From: Agromyces laixinhei
Lineage (GTDB): Bacteria > Actinomycetota > Actinomycetes > Actinomycetales > Microbacteriaceae
Direction of reading: 5' to 3'
Assembly (NCBI RefSeq): GCF_006337065.1
Contig: NZ_CP040872.1
Coordinates: forward strand, 1,488,001-1,552,000
DNA length: 64,000 bases
Of this stretch, positions 8,530-17,099 are shown in pieces (within the stretch, counting starts at the first letter, position 1; every line of letters starts with the position of its first letter). Made by a program: the position numbers and the translations under genes. Under the pieces are notes generated by a model. The model did not search any database. It was not told the origin of the DNA and was given only the letters and a program-made list of their open reading frames with translations.

Positions 8530-8579
8530 GTCGCTCTGCCGTTGCGGAGTCTCTCCGGCGCCGGCCGTAAGCTGGGCAC

Positions 8580-9755
8580 ATGAGCAGAGAAGCCGTGATC
8601 GTCGACGTCGTCCGCACCCCGGTGGGGCGCGGCAAGCCCGGGGGACTCCTGTCGGAGATCCACCCCGTCGATCTCCTTGCAGGGGTGCTCGACACCCTCG
8701 TGAACCGTCACGACCTCGATCCTGCACTGATCGACGACGTGATCGGCGGCTGCGTCAGCCAGATCGGCGAGCAGAGCTACAACATCACGCGCAACGCGGT
8801 GCTCGCGGCGGGCTTTCCGGAGCAGGTGCCCGGCACCACGATCGACCGGCAGTGCGGTTCGAGCCAGCAGGCGGCGACGTTCGCCGCGCAGGCGGTGCTC
8901 GCCGGGCACGCCGATATCGTCATCGCCTGCGGCGTCGAGTCGATGAGCCGCGTGCGGCTCGGTTCGAGCACGGCGGGCGCCGACCCCTACGGTTCGCGCA
9001 TCCGCACCCGGTACCCCGACGGGCTCGTGAACCAGGGCGTCTCGGCCGAGCTCATCGCCGCGAAGTGGGGCTTCGACCGGGGCGAACTCGACGCCTTCGC
9101 CGCGCGATCGCACGAGCTCGCCGCTGCCGCACAGGAGTCGGGCGCGTTCGCGAGCGAGGTCGTGCCCGTTCCCGGCGTCGACTCGCTGACCGACGAGACC
9201 GTGCGGCCGGGCACTTCCAGCGAATCGCTCGCCGGGCTGAACGCGGCGTTCCGCACCGACGAACTCGCCGAGCGGTTCCCCGAACTCGACTGGCGCATCA
9301 CCCCCGGCAATTCCTCGCCGCTGACCGACGGCGCTTCTGCGGCCCTCATCATGAGCGCCGAACGTGCCGAACAGCTCGGCTTCACGCCGCGAGCGCGGTT
9401 CCGGTCGTTCTCGGTCGTCGGCAGCGACCCGCTCTACATGCTGACGGGCGTGATTCCCGCCACCGAGAAGGTGCTCGCGCGCGCCGGCCTCGGCCACGAC
9501 GACATCGACGCCTACGAGGTCAACGAGGCGTTCGCGTCGGTGCCGCTGGCGTGGTTGCGAGACACCGGGGCGGATGCCGCGAAGCTCAACCCGCGCGGCG
9601 GCGCCATCGCCCTCGGGCACGCACTCGGCTCGAGCGGCACGCGGCTGCTCGCCACGCTCGTCAACCAGCTCGAGGCCACCGGCGGGCGCTACGGGCTGCA
9701 GACGATGTGCGAGGGCGGCGGCATGGCCAACGCCACGATCATCGAACGCATCTGA
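8580..9755 (+). CDS. Acetyl-CoA acetyltransferase family thiolase
   Basis: This 391-residue thiolase makes or cleaves 3-oxoacyl-CoA in the cytosol. The nucleophile is Cys92 in IDRQCGSSQQ, and the NEAFAS motif, GHALGSSG with the catalytic His, and the C-terminal CEGGGMANA cysteine are all present. Full family length. The short-chain dehydrogenase downstream suggests a beta-oxidation or butyryl-type pair. The chain-length preference cannot be read from sequence. The last codons and stop lie in the first copy of a 17-base tandem repeat. Confidence 0.88.
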   Translation: MSREAVIVDVVRTPVGRGKPGGLLSEIHPVDLLAGVLDTLVNRHDLDPALIDDVIGGCVSQIGEQSYNITRNAVLAAGFPEQVPGTTIDRQCGSSQQAATFAAQAVLAGHADIVIACGVESMSRVRLGSSTAGADPYGSRIRTRYPDGLVNQGVSAELIAAKWGFDRGELDAFAARSHELAAAAQESGAFASEVVPVPGVDSLTDETVRPGTSSESLAGLNAAFRTDELAERFPELDWRITPGNSSPLTDGASAALIMSAERAEQLGFTPRARFRSFSVVGSDPLYMLTGVIPATEKVLARAGLGHDDIDAYEVNEAFASVPLAWLRDTGADAAKLNPRGGAIALGHALGSSGTRLLATLVNQLEATGGRYGLQTMCEGGGMANATIIERI

Positions 9756-9793
9756 CGTACGAACGCATCTGACGTACGAACGCATCTGACGCG
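9743..9793 (+). repeat. 17-base tandem repeat, three copies, at the thiolase stop
   Basis: CGAACGCATCTGACGTA occurs at 9743-9759 and 9760-9776, and with the last two bases changed at 9777-9793. The first copy contains the last codons and stop of the thiolase gene. The extra copies lie in the 68-base gap before the dehydrogenase gene. This looks like a recent slippage expansion of the gene's own 3' end. Confidence 0.9.
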
Positions 9794-9823
9794 CGGGCGA
9801 ACGCAACGACGTAAGGACTTCAC

Positions 9824-10612
9824 ATGGAACTGGGCGGCGCATCGGCGATCGTCACCGGCGGGGCCTCAGGCCTCGGGCGCGCCACGGCGCGGGCACTCAT
9901 CGACGGCGGGGCATCCGTCGTGCTCGTCGACCTGCCCGGCCCTCGCGGCGAGGAAGCCGCGGCGGAGCTCGGTGATCGAGCACGTTTCGTCGCAGCTGAC
10001 GTCGCGAACGAGGCCCAGGTGCAGGCGGCGGTCGACGCGGCATCCGCTCTCGCGCCGCTCCGCGTCTGCGTGAACTGCGCCGGCATCGTGACGGCGAACC
10101 GCACGGTCGGCCGCGACGGCCCGGCGCCGCTCGAGGCGTTCGAGCGCACGATCAGGGTGAACCTGATCGGCACGTTCAACGTGACGCGCCTCGCCGCTGC
10201 GGCGATCGCTGCGACCGAGCCGGTCAGCTCGGCGCTGCCCGGGGGCCCCGGCACCGCCGAGCGCGGCGTCATCGTGAACACCGCATCGGTCGCCGCGTTC
10301 GACGGGCAGATCGGGCAGGCGGCCTATTCGGCTTCGAAGGCCGCGGTGGCCGGCATGACGCTGCCGATCGCGCGCGACCTGTCGAAGCTGCTGATCCGCG
10401 TCGTGACGATCGCTCCCGGAATCTTCGAGACGCCGATGATGACGGGCATGACCGACGAGGTGCGGGCCTCGCTCGAGGCGCAGGTGCCGCACCCCTCGCG
10501 CTTGGGGCACCCGACCGAGTACGCGTCGCTCGTGCGCTCGATCATCGCGAACCCGATGCTGAACGGCGAGACGATCCGCCTCGACGGCGCCATTCGCATG
10601 CAGCCGAAGTAG
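9824..10612 (+). CDS. Short-chain dehydrogenase, 3-hydroxyacyl-CoA dehydrogenase type II-like
   Basis: This 262-residue Rossmann-fold enzyme has TGGASGLG near the N-terminus for cofactor binding, the NCAGI segment, and the catalytic Tyr168-Lys172 pair in YSASK. It resembles the 17-beta-HSD10/3-hydroxyacyl-CoA dehydrogenase subgroup, including the insertion around GGPGTAERGVIVNTASVAA. In context with the thiolase it would oxidise 3-hydroxyacyl-CoA, or 2-methyl-3-hydroxybutyryl-CoA in isoleucine breakdown. The ATG at 9824 has a GTAAGGA site. It ends just before a strong terminator palindrome. Confidence 0.8.
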   Translation: MELGGASAIVTGGASGLGRATARALIDGGASVVLVDLPGPRGEEAAAELGDRARFVAADVANEAQVQAAVDAASALAPLRVCVNCAGIVTANRTVGRDGPAPLEAFERTIRVNLIGTFNVTRLAAAAIAATEPVSSALPGGPGTAERGVIVNTASVAAFDGQIGQAAYSASKAAVAGMTLPIARDLSKLLIRVVTIAPGIFETPMMTGMTDEVRASLEAQVPHPSRLGHPTEYASLVRSIIANPMLNGETIRLDGAIRMQPK

Positions 10613-10625
10613 GTCGGCGAGCAGA

Positions 10626-10657
10626 CTGCGGGCGGATGCCGCGGCATCCGCCCGCAG
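10626..10657. terminator. Perfect 32-base palindrome between convergent genes
   Basis: Each half is CTGCGGGCGGATGCCG and its complement, giving a 16-base-pair hairpin. It sits between the convergent dehydrogenase and HAAS protein genes and can act in both directions. No T-tract follows, as is usual in high-GC actinobacteria. Its core is the window-wide GGATGCC motif facing its own complement. Confidence 0.8.
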
Positions 10658-10677
10658 TACGCGGAACTCGGTTCGCG

Positions 10678-11688
10678 TCAACGAATCGTGCGGCGCGGGC
10701 TGCGGTTGCCCGGGAAGTCGAGCGTGCCGCGCCCGCCGCCACGTGCCGCCTTCACGAGGCCGTCGATCGCGTCCCAGGCGCAGAGACCGACCACAATTGC
10801 GACGAAGAGCACCGAGAGCGCCCGGTCGGCGTCGGTGTCGAGGTACGGGTCGACCGCCGCGACGAACTCCGGGCTGAGCAGCATGCCGCCGACGAAGAGC
10901 CAGATGACCGGCACGGCGAACGCGACGTTGAGCAGCACATTGACGAGCGCGTTCGTCCAATTCCAGTCGCTGCGGTAGATCCAGACCGCGAAGGCGGCCT
11001 CGAGCACGAGGAGCACGAGGAGGTAGGGGAGCCAGAAGCTCCACAGGGCTGGATCGAGCACCGGGATCGGCTGCCGCTCGCCGCCCAGCCAGACGATGCC
11101 GAAGTGCTGCCACACGAGGAAGACGACGGCAAGCGCGAGGAACGACAGGCTCGCGATGAGGTCGCTGCGCCGATGCGGGCGCCGCACGTCGGGGAGCTGC
11201 GGCAGGCGATCCGGCGTCCAGCCGAGGTGCGCCTCCGTGCCGGTTGCGGCGGCGGTCCGTTCGATCACGGCGAAGACGAGTGTGACCCAGAATGCCACGT
11301 GCAGGGCCACGGAGATGCCCACGCCGATGGCCGAGCCGATGACCTCCCAGCCGCCGCCTGCGATGACGAGACCGAGAGCGGAAACCGCTGTCGCGGTGGC
11401 GGGGACGAACGACTCGAGGAAGATCAGCAGGCGCTTCCAGGTGAGGAAGTAGCGCGGGCCGATCAGCACGAGCGGCCGGTCGCTGTAACTCGCCGTGAGC
11501 ACCGCGGGGTCGCCGAGCTCGACGAGGGCGTCGTACTCGGCTGTTTCGGGTGTGGATGCCCCGGAATCGACGCGAGCGTCGACGGTGTCGGCGATGCGCT
11601 CCGAGAGATCTCGCGAGAACTCGGTGCGCTGCGCTTCGGGCAGCGTGCGGGCGGCGGCCCAGACGTAGCGGTCGGTGAGGGTGGTCAT
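10678..11688 (-). CDS. Integral membrane protein with N-terminal HAAS-type domain
   Basis: This 336-residue protein has a soluble N-terminal region of about 80 residues (YVWAAARTLPEAQRTEFSRDL) resembling the HAAS domain, a helical module found in membrane proteins encoded beside PadR regulators. About six to seven hydrophobic segments follow. The tail is short and Arg/Gly-rich. Start ATG 11688 overlaps the padR stop (ATGA), so the two are translationally coupled. The molecular function is unknown; such pairs are usually envelope stress or export-related systems controlled by their PadR partner. Confidence 0.72.
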   Translation of the reverse strand: MTTLTDRYVWAAARTLPEAQRTEFSRDLSERIADTVDARVDSGASTPETAEYDALVELGDPAVLTASYSDRPLVLIGPRYFLTWKRLLIFLESFVPATATAVSALGLVIAGGGWEVIGSAIGVGISVALHVAFWVTLVFAVIERTAAATGTEAHLGWTPDRLPQLPDVRRPHRRSDLIASLSFLALAVVFLVWQHFGIVWLGGERQPIPVLDPALWSFWLPYLLVLLVLEAAFAVWIYRSDWNWTNALVNVLLNVAFAVPVIWLFVGGMLLSPEFVAAVDPYLDTDADRALSVLFVAIVVGLCAWDAIDGLVKAARGGGRGTLDFPGNRSPRRTIR

Positions 11689-12020
11689 CGTTCGTCTCCA
11701 GTGGTGAGTCGTGCGAGGGCGTCGTCGATGCGGCGCCAGTCGGTGGTGAGTGCCTCGGCGAGGAGCTCGCCGGCGGGGCTGGTGCGATAGAACTTGCGGG
11801 GCCGGGCCTCTTCGGTGTTCCACTCGCTCGTGAGCAGCCCCTGTTTCTCGAGCCGTCGCAGCAGTGGATACAGCGTGTTCGCATCGACGAGGATGTCGAG
11901 CTCGTTCAGGGACTCGAGCAGCGCGTAGCCGTAGTCGGGCGTTCGCAGGCGCATGAGGCACGCCAGCACCACCGTGCCGCGGCGGAGTTCCTGCAGGTGA
12001 CTCGCGGTCGTTTCGTCCAT
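11685..12020 (-). CDS. PadR family transcriptional regulator
   Basis: This 111-residue winged helix-turn-helix protein has the PadR hallmarks YGYALLESLN and NTLYPLLRRLEKQGLL, plus the Trp-rich wing and a short C-terminal dimer helix. PadR proteins usually repress their own operon and a membrane protein partner; the partner here is the HAAS protein in the same transcript. The mRNA is probably leaderless: no ribosome site precedes the ATG at 12020, and a promoter fits so that transcription starts at or next to the A of the ATG. Confidence 0.87.
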   Translation of the reverse strand: MDETTASHLQELRRGTVVLACLMRLRTPDYGYALLESLNELDILVDANTLYPLLRRLEKQGLLTSEWNTEEARPRKFYRTSPAGELLAEALTTDWRRIDDALARLTTGDER

Positions 12021-12027
12021 GCATCAC

Positions 12028-12072
12028 ACGATACTGTTTGACACACACTATTGCAACAGAAGCTTCATAGTG
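12028..12072 (-). promoter_or_regulatory. padR promoter with inverted repeat, leaderless start
   Basis: On the minus strand, TTGCAA (12056-12051) and TATCGT (12033-12028) are 17 bases apart, placing transcription start at the ATG at 12020. CACTAT (12046-12051) and ATAGTG (12067-12072) form an inverted repeat overlapping the -35 region and may be the PadR site. Known PadR operators are usually longer ATGT/ACAT dyads, so this is tentative. Confidence 0.5.
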
Positions 12073-12103
12073 CATTGAATGGCGGGCATGCGCCGGCGGC
12101 GGT

Positions 12104-13546
12104 CTACTCCCCGGCGTGCGCCTCGAGGAACCGGTACACCGCGGAGTCGTCGACCCCCGGAAACGTGCCAGACGGCAGCGGCGACAGCACGTGCGCGTGC
12201 AGCCGGGCGCTCGGCCATGCCCGGCCGGTCCATCGCTCGGCGAGTTCCGCCGGTGCACGACGGCAGCACGACTCTTCCGGGCACGTCGACATGGCGCGAT
12301 GCGCGGTCTCGCGGCCGCGGAACCACTTCGCCTGGGCGAACGGCACGCCGACCGAGATCGAGAACTCCGCGGCATCCGTTCGCCCGGTCTGGGTCGCGCA
12401 CCAGAACGTGCCCGCGGGCGTGTCGGTGTACTGGTAGTTCTCGGTCGTGCGGTTCGTGTGCTCGAACGCGGTGCGCGCGCTCCACTTCTTGCACACCCAC
12501 TGGCCCTCGATCGAGCCGGTCACGTCGCTCGGCAGCGGCAGCCCGTCGTTCTCATACCCCTTCATCAGGGCTCCATCGCCCGCGACCCGCAGAAAGTGCA
12601 CGGTCATGTCGAGATGCGAGGTGCCGAGATTCGTGAAGCGCAGCGCCGCGGCCTCGTGCGTGACGCCGAACGCGTCGCGGAAGTCCTCGATCGCGAGCCG
12701 CTTCTCCTTCTTCGCAGCCTGCAGGAACGAGACGGATGCCTCGCGCGGCATGAGGCAGGCGGCGGCGAAATAGTTGATCTCGAGCCGCTGCCAGAGGAAC
12801 TCCGCGTAACTTCCGGGGCGTTCGTGCCCGAGCAGCCGGTGCCCCATCGCCTGCAGCGCCATCGAGCGCAATCCGTGGCCGCCGGGAATCGAGGCCGGCG
12901 GGAGGTAGATGCGCCCGTTGGCGATGTCGGTGATCGACCGCGTCGAGTCGGGCAGGTCGTCGACGTAAAAGAGCTGGAATCCGAGGCGTTCGGCCATGAC
13001 GCTCACCTCACGGTGTGTGACCGCGCCCGAACGATGGCCGGAGGCGTGCACCTGCTCTTCGGCGAGCTGCTCGATGTCGGGGAGGTAGTTGTCGCGTGCG
13101 CGCATCCGTGCGCGCAGCTCGGTATTGGCGCGCCGCGCCTCCTCAGGGGTCGCGATGGCTTCGCTCGCGCGCCGCTGCAGCTCCTGGTGGAGGCCGACGA
13201 TCGCCTCGAGCGACTCGTCGGTGATGCCGCGGCCCGGGCGAATCGCCGGGAGTCCGAGGCTCGCGTAGAGCGGGCTTGACTGCGCCCGACCGAGCTCGAG
13301 TTCGAGGGCGGCGCGCCGACTCGGCGCTTCGCGGGAGAGGAGGTCGGCGAGCTCGACGTCGAGCGCCGTCGCGAGGGAGTCGAGCAACGAGAGCTTGGGC
13401 TCGCGCTTGCCGTTCTCGATGAGGGAGAGCTGACTCCCGGCCATGCCCACTGCCTCGCCGAGCTGATCGAGGGTGAGCCCTCGCTCGCCGCGAAAATGCC
13501 GGATGCGTTGACCGAGGGTCGCGAGATCGGGGGAGCCTGCCTTCAT
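12104..13546 (-). CDS. ramB: RamB-like XRE regulator of acetate/short-chain fatty acid metabolism
   Basis: This 480-residue protein has an XRE helix-turn-helix at about residues 12-66 ([19 protein letters not shown]) and a central ImmA/IrrE-like region, where MGHRLLGH resembles a degraded metallopeptidase motif. The C-terminal domain contains CPEESCCRR. This is the layout of RamB/short-chain fatty acyl regulators, which control glyoxylate-cycle and gluconeogenic genes in related actinobacteria. It is divergent from pckG with about 130 bases between, which fits that role. An inverted repeat sits directly in front of its start codon, suggesting autoregulation. No aceA or aceB gene is nearby. 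Confidence 0.8.
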   Translation of the reverse strand: MKAGSPDLATLGQRIRHFRGERGLTLDQLGEAVGMAGSQLSLIENGKREPKLSLLDSLATALDVELADLLSREAPSRRAALELELGRAQSSPLYASLGLPAIRPGRGITDESLEAIVGLHQELQRRASEAIATPEEARRANTELRARMRARDNYLPDIEQLAEEQVHASGHRSGAVTHREVSVMAERLGFQLFYVDDLPDSTRSITDIANGRIYLPPASIPGGHGLRSMALQAMGHRLLGHERPGSYAEFLWQRLEINYFAAACLMPREASVSFLQAAKKEKRLAIEDFRDAFGVTHEAAALRFTNLGTSHLDMTVHFLRVAGDGALMKGYENDGLPLPSDVTGSIEGQWVCKKWSARTAFEHTNRTTENYQYTDTPAGTFWCATQTGRTDAAEFSISVGVPFAQAKWFRGRETAHRAMSTCPEESCCRRAPAELAERWTGRAWPSARLHAHVLSPLPSGTFPGVDDSAVYRFLEAHAGE

Positions 13547-13547
13547 G

Positions 13548-13582
13548 GCTTAAGAATAGCGAAAGATCGAGCATTCTTAAGC
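13548..13582. promoter_or_regulatory. Inverted repeat between ramB-like gene and pckG, candidate operator
   Basis: GCTTAAGAAT (13548-13557) and ATTCTTAAGC (13573-13582) are perfect 10-base arms with 15 bases between. A third partial copy, ATTCTTGA, lies at 13618-13625, closer to pckG. The AT-rich arms stand out in this DNA. The site abuts the ramB-like start at 13546. Regulation of one or both genes by the XRE protein is inferred. It differs from the TTTGCAAA-type box known for Corynebacterium RamB. Confidence 0.6.
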
Positions 13583-13675
13583 AGCGAATCGAGCGAACGG
13601 ATGCCCCGACTGCGCGCATTCTTGAAGTACGAACAGAATCCGGCTCCGGTCGGCACCAACTGTGAAGGGACGACG

Positions 13676-15586
13676 ATGACCATCTCCGAGTTCTCGACTG
13701 GCGCGGCCTCGACCGGCGCGGCCTCGACCGGCGCGGCCTCGACCGGCGCCGAGGCATCCGATGCTGCCGGTGACGTCGTTCGCGGCACCACCGACACCGC
13801 CCTGCGTGCGTGGGTGCACGAGATCGCCGCCCTCACCAAGCCCGACGAGATCGTCTGGTGCGACGGCTCGAAGCACGAGGCGGACCTGCTGACGAAGCAG
13901 CTCGTCGCCGAGGGCAAGCTCATCAAGCTGAACCCGGAATGGCGGCCCAACAGCTTCCTCGCGCGCACCGACCCGAAAGACGTCGCCCGCGTCGAGGACC
14001 GCACCTTCATCTGCTCGACCTACGAAGAGGATGCCGGCCCCACCAACAACTGGCGCGACCCCCGCGAGATGCGTGAAGAGTTGACCGACGTCTTCGACGG
14101 GTCGATGAAGGGCCGCACGATGTATGTCGTGCCGTTCTCGATGGGTCCGCTCGGCGGACCCATCTCGCAGCTCGGCGTCGAGATCACCGACTCGCCGTAC
14201 GTGGTGCTCTCGATGGGCATCATGACCCGCATGGGCGATGCCGTCTACCGCCTCATCGAAGCCGGGGAACCGTGGGTGCGCACCGTGCACTCGGTCGGCT
14301 ACCCGCTCATCGACGGCGTCGGCCACCGCCGCGCCGAAGCCGACTGGCCGTGCAACGACACGAAGTACATCGTGCAGTTCCCCGACTCGCGGGAGATCTG
14401 GTCGTACGGCTCGGGCTACGGCGGCAACGCGCTGCTCGCGAAGAAGTGCTTCGCGCTGCGCATCGCAAGCGTCATGGCGCGCGACGAGGGCTGGCTCGCC
14501 GAGCACATGCTGCTCATCAAGATCACCTCGCCCGAGGGGCGGTCGTACCACGTCGCCGCCGCGTTCCCGTCGGCGTGCGGCAAGACCAATCTCGCGATGA
14601 TGCGCCCGACGATCCCCGGCTGGAAGGTCGAGACGATCGGCGACGACATCGCCTGGATGCGCCCCGGCGGCGACGGCCGCCTCTACGCGATCAACCCCGA
14701 GGCCGGATTCTTCGGCGTCGCACCGGGCACCGGGGAGACCACGAACCCCACGGCAGTGCAGACCCTCTGGGGCAACACGATCTTCACGAACGTGGCACTG
14801 CGCCCCGACGGCGACGTCTGGTGGGAGGGGCTCACCGATACGCCGCCGGCCCACCTCATCGACTGGGAGGGCAACGACTGGACGCCGGACTCGGGCCGAC
14901 CCGCTGCGCACCCGAACTCCCGCTTCACGGTCGCCGCCGCCCAGTGCCCGCAGATCTCCGACGACTGGGACGCCCACGACGGCGTGCCGATCGACGCCAT
15001 CCTCTTCGGCGGACGCCGCGCCACGAACGTGCCGCTCGTGGCCGAGGCGCGCAGCTGGAAGCACGGCGTGTTCATGGGTGCCACGATCTCGTCGGAGCAG
15101 ACCGCTGCCGCCGAGGGAACCGTCGGCGAACTCCGCCGCGACCCCTTCGCGATGCTCCCGTTCTGCGGCTACAACATGGCCGACTACTGGGGGCACTGGG
15201 TGAAGATGGGCCGCGTCCTCGGCTCGAACGCACCGAAGATCTTCCAGGTCAACTGGTTCCGCAAGGGCGCCGACGGTTCGTTCCTCTGGCCGGGGTTCGG
15301 CGAGAACTCCCGCGTGCTCGAGTGGATCGTCGGTCGCATCGAGGGCACGAGCGACATCGTCGAGACGCCGATCGGCCTCGTGCCGGCAACCGGCTCGCTC
15401 GACCTCGAGGGCATCGAGATCTCGGATGCCGCGCTGGAGCAGCTCTTCCGTGTCGACCGTGATTCGTGGCTGTCCGAATGCGATCTCACCGACGAGTACT
15501 TCGGCCGGTTCGGCGACCGTGTGCCCGCGGCGCTCCGAGCGGAGCTCGCGAGCCTGCGCTACCACCTGGCGCACCAGAGCGACTGA
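13676..15586 (+). CDS. pckG: Phosphoenolpyruvate carboxykinase (GTP)
   Basis: This 636-residue cytosolic enzyme converts oxaloacetate and GTP to phosphoenolpyruvate, the entry step of gluconeogenesis. Visible motifs are FPSACGKTN with the reactive Cys301, the metal-binding IGDDIAWM segment, and the nucleotide-contacting NWFRKG near the C-terminus. Start ATG 13676 has a GAAGGGA site. The first 30 residues contain four STGAA repeats not expected in the family, before the conserved body begins near residue 40. It is divergent from the RamB-like regulator and closed by a strong hairpin. Confidence 0.95.
   Translation: MTISEFSTGAASTGAASTGAASTGAEASDAAGDVVRGTTDTALRAWVHEIAALTKPDEIVWCDGSKHEADLLTKQLVAEGKLIKLNPEWRPNSFLARTDPKDVARVEDRTFICSTYEEDAGPTNNWRDPREMREELTDVFDGSMKGRTMYVVPFSMGPLGGPISQLGVEITDSPYVVLSMGIMTRMGDAVYRLIEAGEPWVRTVHSVGYPLIDGVGHRRAEADWPCNDTKYIVQFPDSREIWSYGSGYGGNALLAKKCFALRIASVMARDEGWLAEHMLLIKITSPEGRSYHVAAAFPSACGKTNLAMMRPTIPGWKVETIGDDIAWMRPGGDGRLYAINPEAGFFGVAPGTGETTNPTAVQTLWGNTIFTNVALRPDGDVWWEGLTDTPPAHLIDWEGNDWTPDSGRPAAHPNSRFTVAAAQCPQISDDWDAHDGVPIDAILFGGRRATNVPLVAEARSWKHGVFMGATISSEQTAAAEGTVGELRRDPFAMLPFCGYNMADYWGHWVKMGRVLGSNAPKIFQVNWFRKGADGSFLWPGFGENSRVLEWIVGRIEGTSDIVETPIGLVPATGSLDLEGIEISDAALEQLFRVDRDSWLSECDLTDEYFGRFGDRVPAALRAELASLRYHLAHQSD
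13694..13750 (+). repeat. 15-base tandem repeat encoding STGAA at the pckG N-terminus
   Basis: TCGACCGGCGCGGCC is repeated in frame at 13694-13708 (one base different), 13709-13723 and 13724-13738, with a partial copy at 13739-13750. It encodes Ser-Thr-Gly-Ala-Ala units at residues 7-25. Confidence 0.92.
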
Positions 15587-15589
15587 CCT

Positions 15590-15629
15590 GCGGCGAAGCG
15601 CTCCGCGATCTCGCGGAGCGCTTCGCCGC
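15590..15629 (+). terminator. pckG terminator hairpin
   Basis: GCGGCGAAGCGCTCCGCG (15590-15607) pairs perfectly with 15612-15629 around a four-base ATCT loop, starting four bases after the pckG stop. The 18-base-pair stem has no T-tract. Confidence 0.85.
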
Positions 15630-15692
15630 GCATGCGGCACGCCTGACCGGACCCCGCGCTCGCTCGCGCTACCGTGTGCGCGAGGAGGCGCC

Positions 15693-16079
15693 ATGGAATT
15701 CGGCAGCATCATCGAATCGGTCGGCGAGGTCATCGACGTGCTCGGTGTCGTAGCGATCGTGGTCGGCGTCGTCTATGCGGCCGTCGACGCCGCGGTTCGC
15801 GGCCTCCGTCGGGTGAGCCCGGTGTACACACGGTTCCGCCGGGTGCTCGGTCGGGCGATCCTGCTCGGCCTCGAACTGCTCGTCGCCGCCGACATCATCA
15901 AGACGGTCGCGGTCACGCCGACACTGGACTCGGTCCTCGTGCTCGCGATCATCGTGCTCATTCGAACGTTCCTCAGCTGGTCGCTCGAGCTCGAGATCTC
16001 GGGCCGGTGGCCGTGGCAGAAGCGTGCCGTGTCCGACGACGGCGACGAACCGGCGCTCGCGAAATCCGAGGCGAGCTGA
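15693..16079 (+). CDS. DUF1622-like small membrane protein
   Basis: This 128-residue protein has three hydrophobic segments (about residues 12-30, 48-70 and 78-95), with a basic loop after the first and a charged tail. The layout VAADIIKTVAVTP...IRTFLSWSLELEISGRWPW is typical of DUF1622 proteins, whose function is unknown. Start ATG 15693 follows a GAGGAGG site. It appears to be a single-gene unit after the pckG hairpin. Confidence 0.78.
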   Translation: MEFGSIIESVGEVIDVLGVVAIVVGVVYAAVDAAVRGLRRVSPVYTRFRRVLGRAILLGLELLVAADIIKTVAVTPTLDSVLVLAIIVLIRTFLSWSLELEISGRWPWQKRAVSDDGDEPALAKSEAS

Positions 16080-16122
16080 CGCGTCGGGCAGGCTTCGCGG
16101 TCGTCACGCCGGTCACGCGCGA

Positions 16123-16950
16123 TCAGGCGACGTGCGGCTCGTCGAGACGGCCGAGCAGGCGCAGCATCGCGCCGGGCACGTAGCGGAACTCGATCGTGCC
16201 GCTCGCACCGGGTTCGGTCGGGCCGATCCAGGTGCTCGAGCCCTCGTGCACTCGCACCCAGCCGTTCTCGAAGAGCACGTCGGTGCCGATCACGAAGGCC
16301 ATGGCCGGGGTCTCACCCTGTCGCACCGCGATCGAGCCTTCGAAGGTCTGCGTCGCCGAGGCATCCTGGTCTGGTCGGCACTGCACGCCCATGAGCGGTC
16401 GTGCGATCGGCGTGGCGAATCCGGTGACCTCGAACGGGCTCGCCGTGGCGGCATCCGCGACGACGCCGAAGTTCACGCTCGTGGAGACGAGACTGAGCGA
16501 GGCCTGGCCGTCGAGCACGAGCCGGCTCGCGACGCGGAAGCGATAGAAGAGGCGGCCCGACTCCCGCGCGGGTGGCAGCACGGCGAGGCTCGCCCAGTTC
16601 CGCGACCAGGCGAGGGGCTCGCCCTCGCGGTTCGGCGGGTCGTAGAGGCTCGCGGTGAGCCGTACGGCTCCGTCAGGTTGCGCCGGAGCCGACTGGAGTG
16701 CGGAACGCCCCCGGTCGCCGTCGGGCATGACGTCGCGTACCGCCGTGAACGCCGGAAGTCGCAGGGGCTCCCAGTGCCGGAGCCAGCCCTGGATGCCGGA
16801 CTGCACGCGGTCGAAGGAGTCGCCGAGACCGTTGCGGGTCGTTGCCGTCTCGGTGTCGTCGGTGGCACCGGGCAGTTCGTCGATGAACTCGACGGGCAGC
16901 TCGTCGAGCCGGCTGAGATCGCGTTCGCGCGCGACGGTTGCGATGGTCAT
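16123..16950 (-). CDS. Uncharacterised 275-residue protein, probably beta-rich
   Basis: No family was recognised. The ATG at 16950 has a GGAGGA site six bases upstream, and third-position GC is as high as in neighbours, so the gene is real. There is no signal peptide, membrane segment or obvious catalytic motif. An acidic N-terminal 40 residues is followed by alternating short strands (FYRFRVASRLVLDG, TQTFEGSIAV, GTIEFRYVPG), suggesting a beta-sandwich. A GVQCRPDQD stretch holds its single cysteine. It is convergent with the DUF1622 gene and transcribed alone. Confidence 0.6.
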   Translation of the reverse strand: MTIATVARERDLSRLDELPVEFIDELPGATDDTETATTRNGLGDSFDRVQSGIQGWLRHWEPLRLPAFTAVRDVMPDGDRGRSALQSAPAQPDGAVRLTASLYDPPNREGEPLAWSRNWASLAVLPPARESGRLFYRFRVASRLVLDGQASLSLVSTSVNFGVVADAATASPFEVTGFATPIARPLMGVQCRPDQDASATQTFEGSIAVRQGETPAMAFVIGTDVLFENGWVRVHEGSSTWIGPTEPGASGTIEFRYVPGAMLRLLGRLDEPHVA

Positions 16951-17099
16951 GATGGTCCTCCGTGGAGCAGGGGCTCGTGGCATCCGGATGGGATGCAGGA
17001 GTTCACGCTACGAACGACGGGCCCGTGCGCCATCCGAGCAAGCACTGAGATTCACTCGGGTTCGCCCTGAGGTCGCGCAGAGGCGGGCTGGAGATGGGC

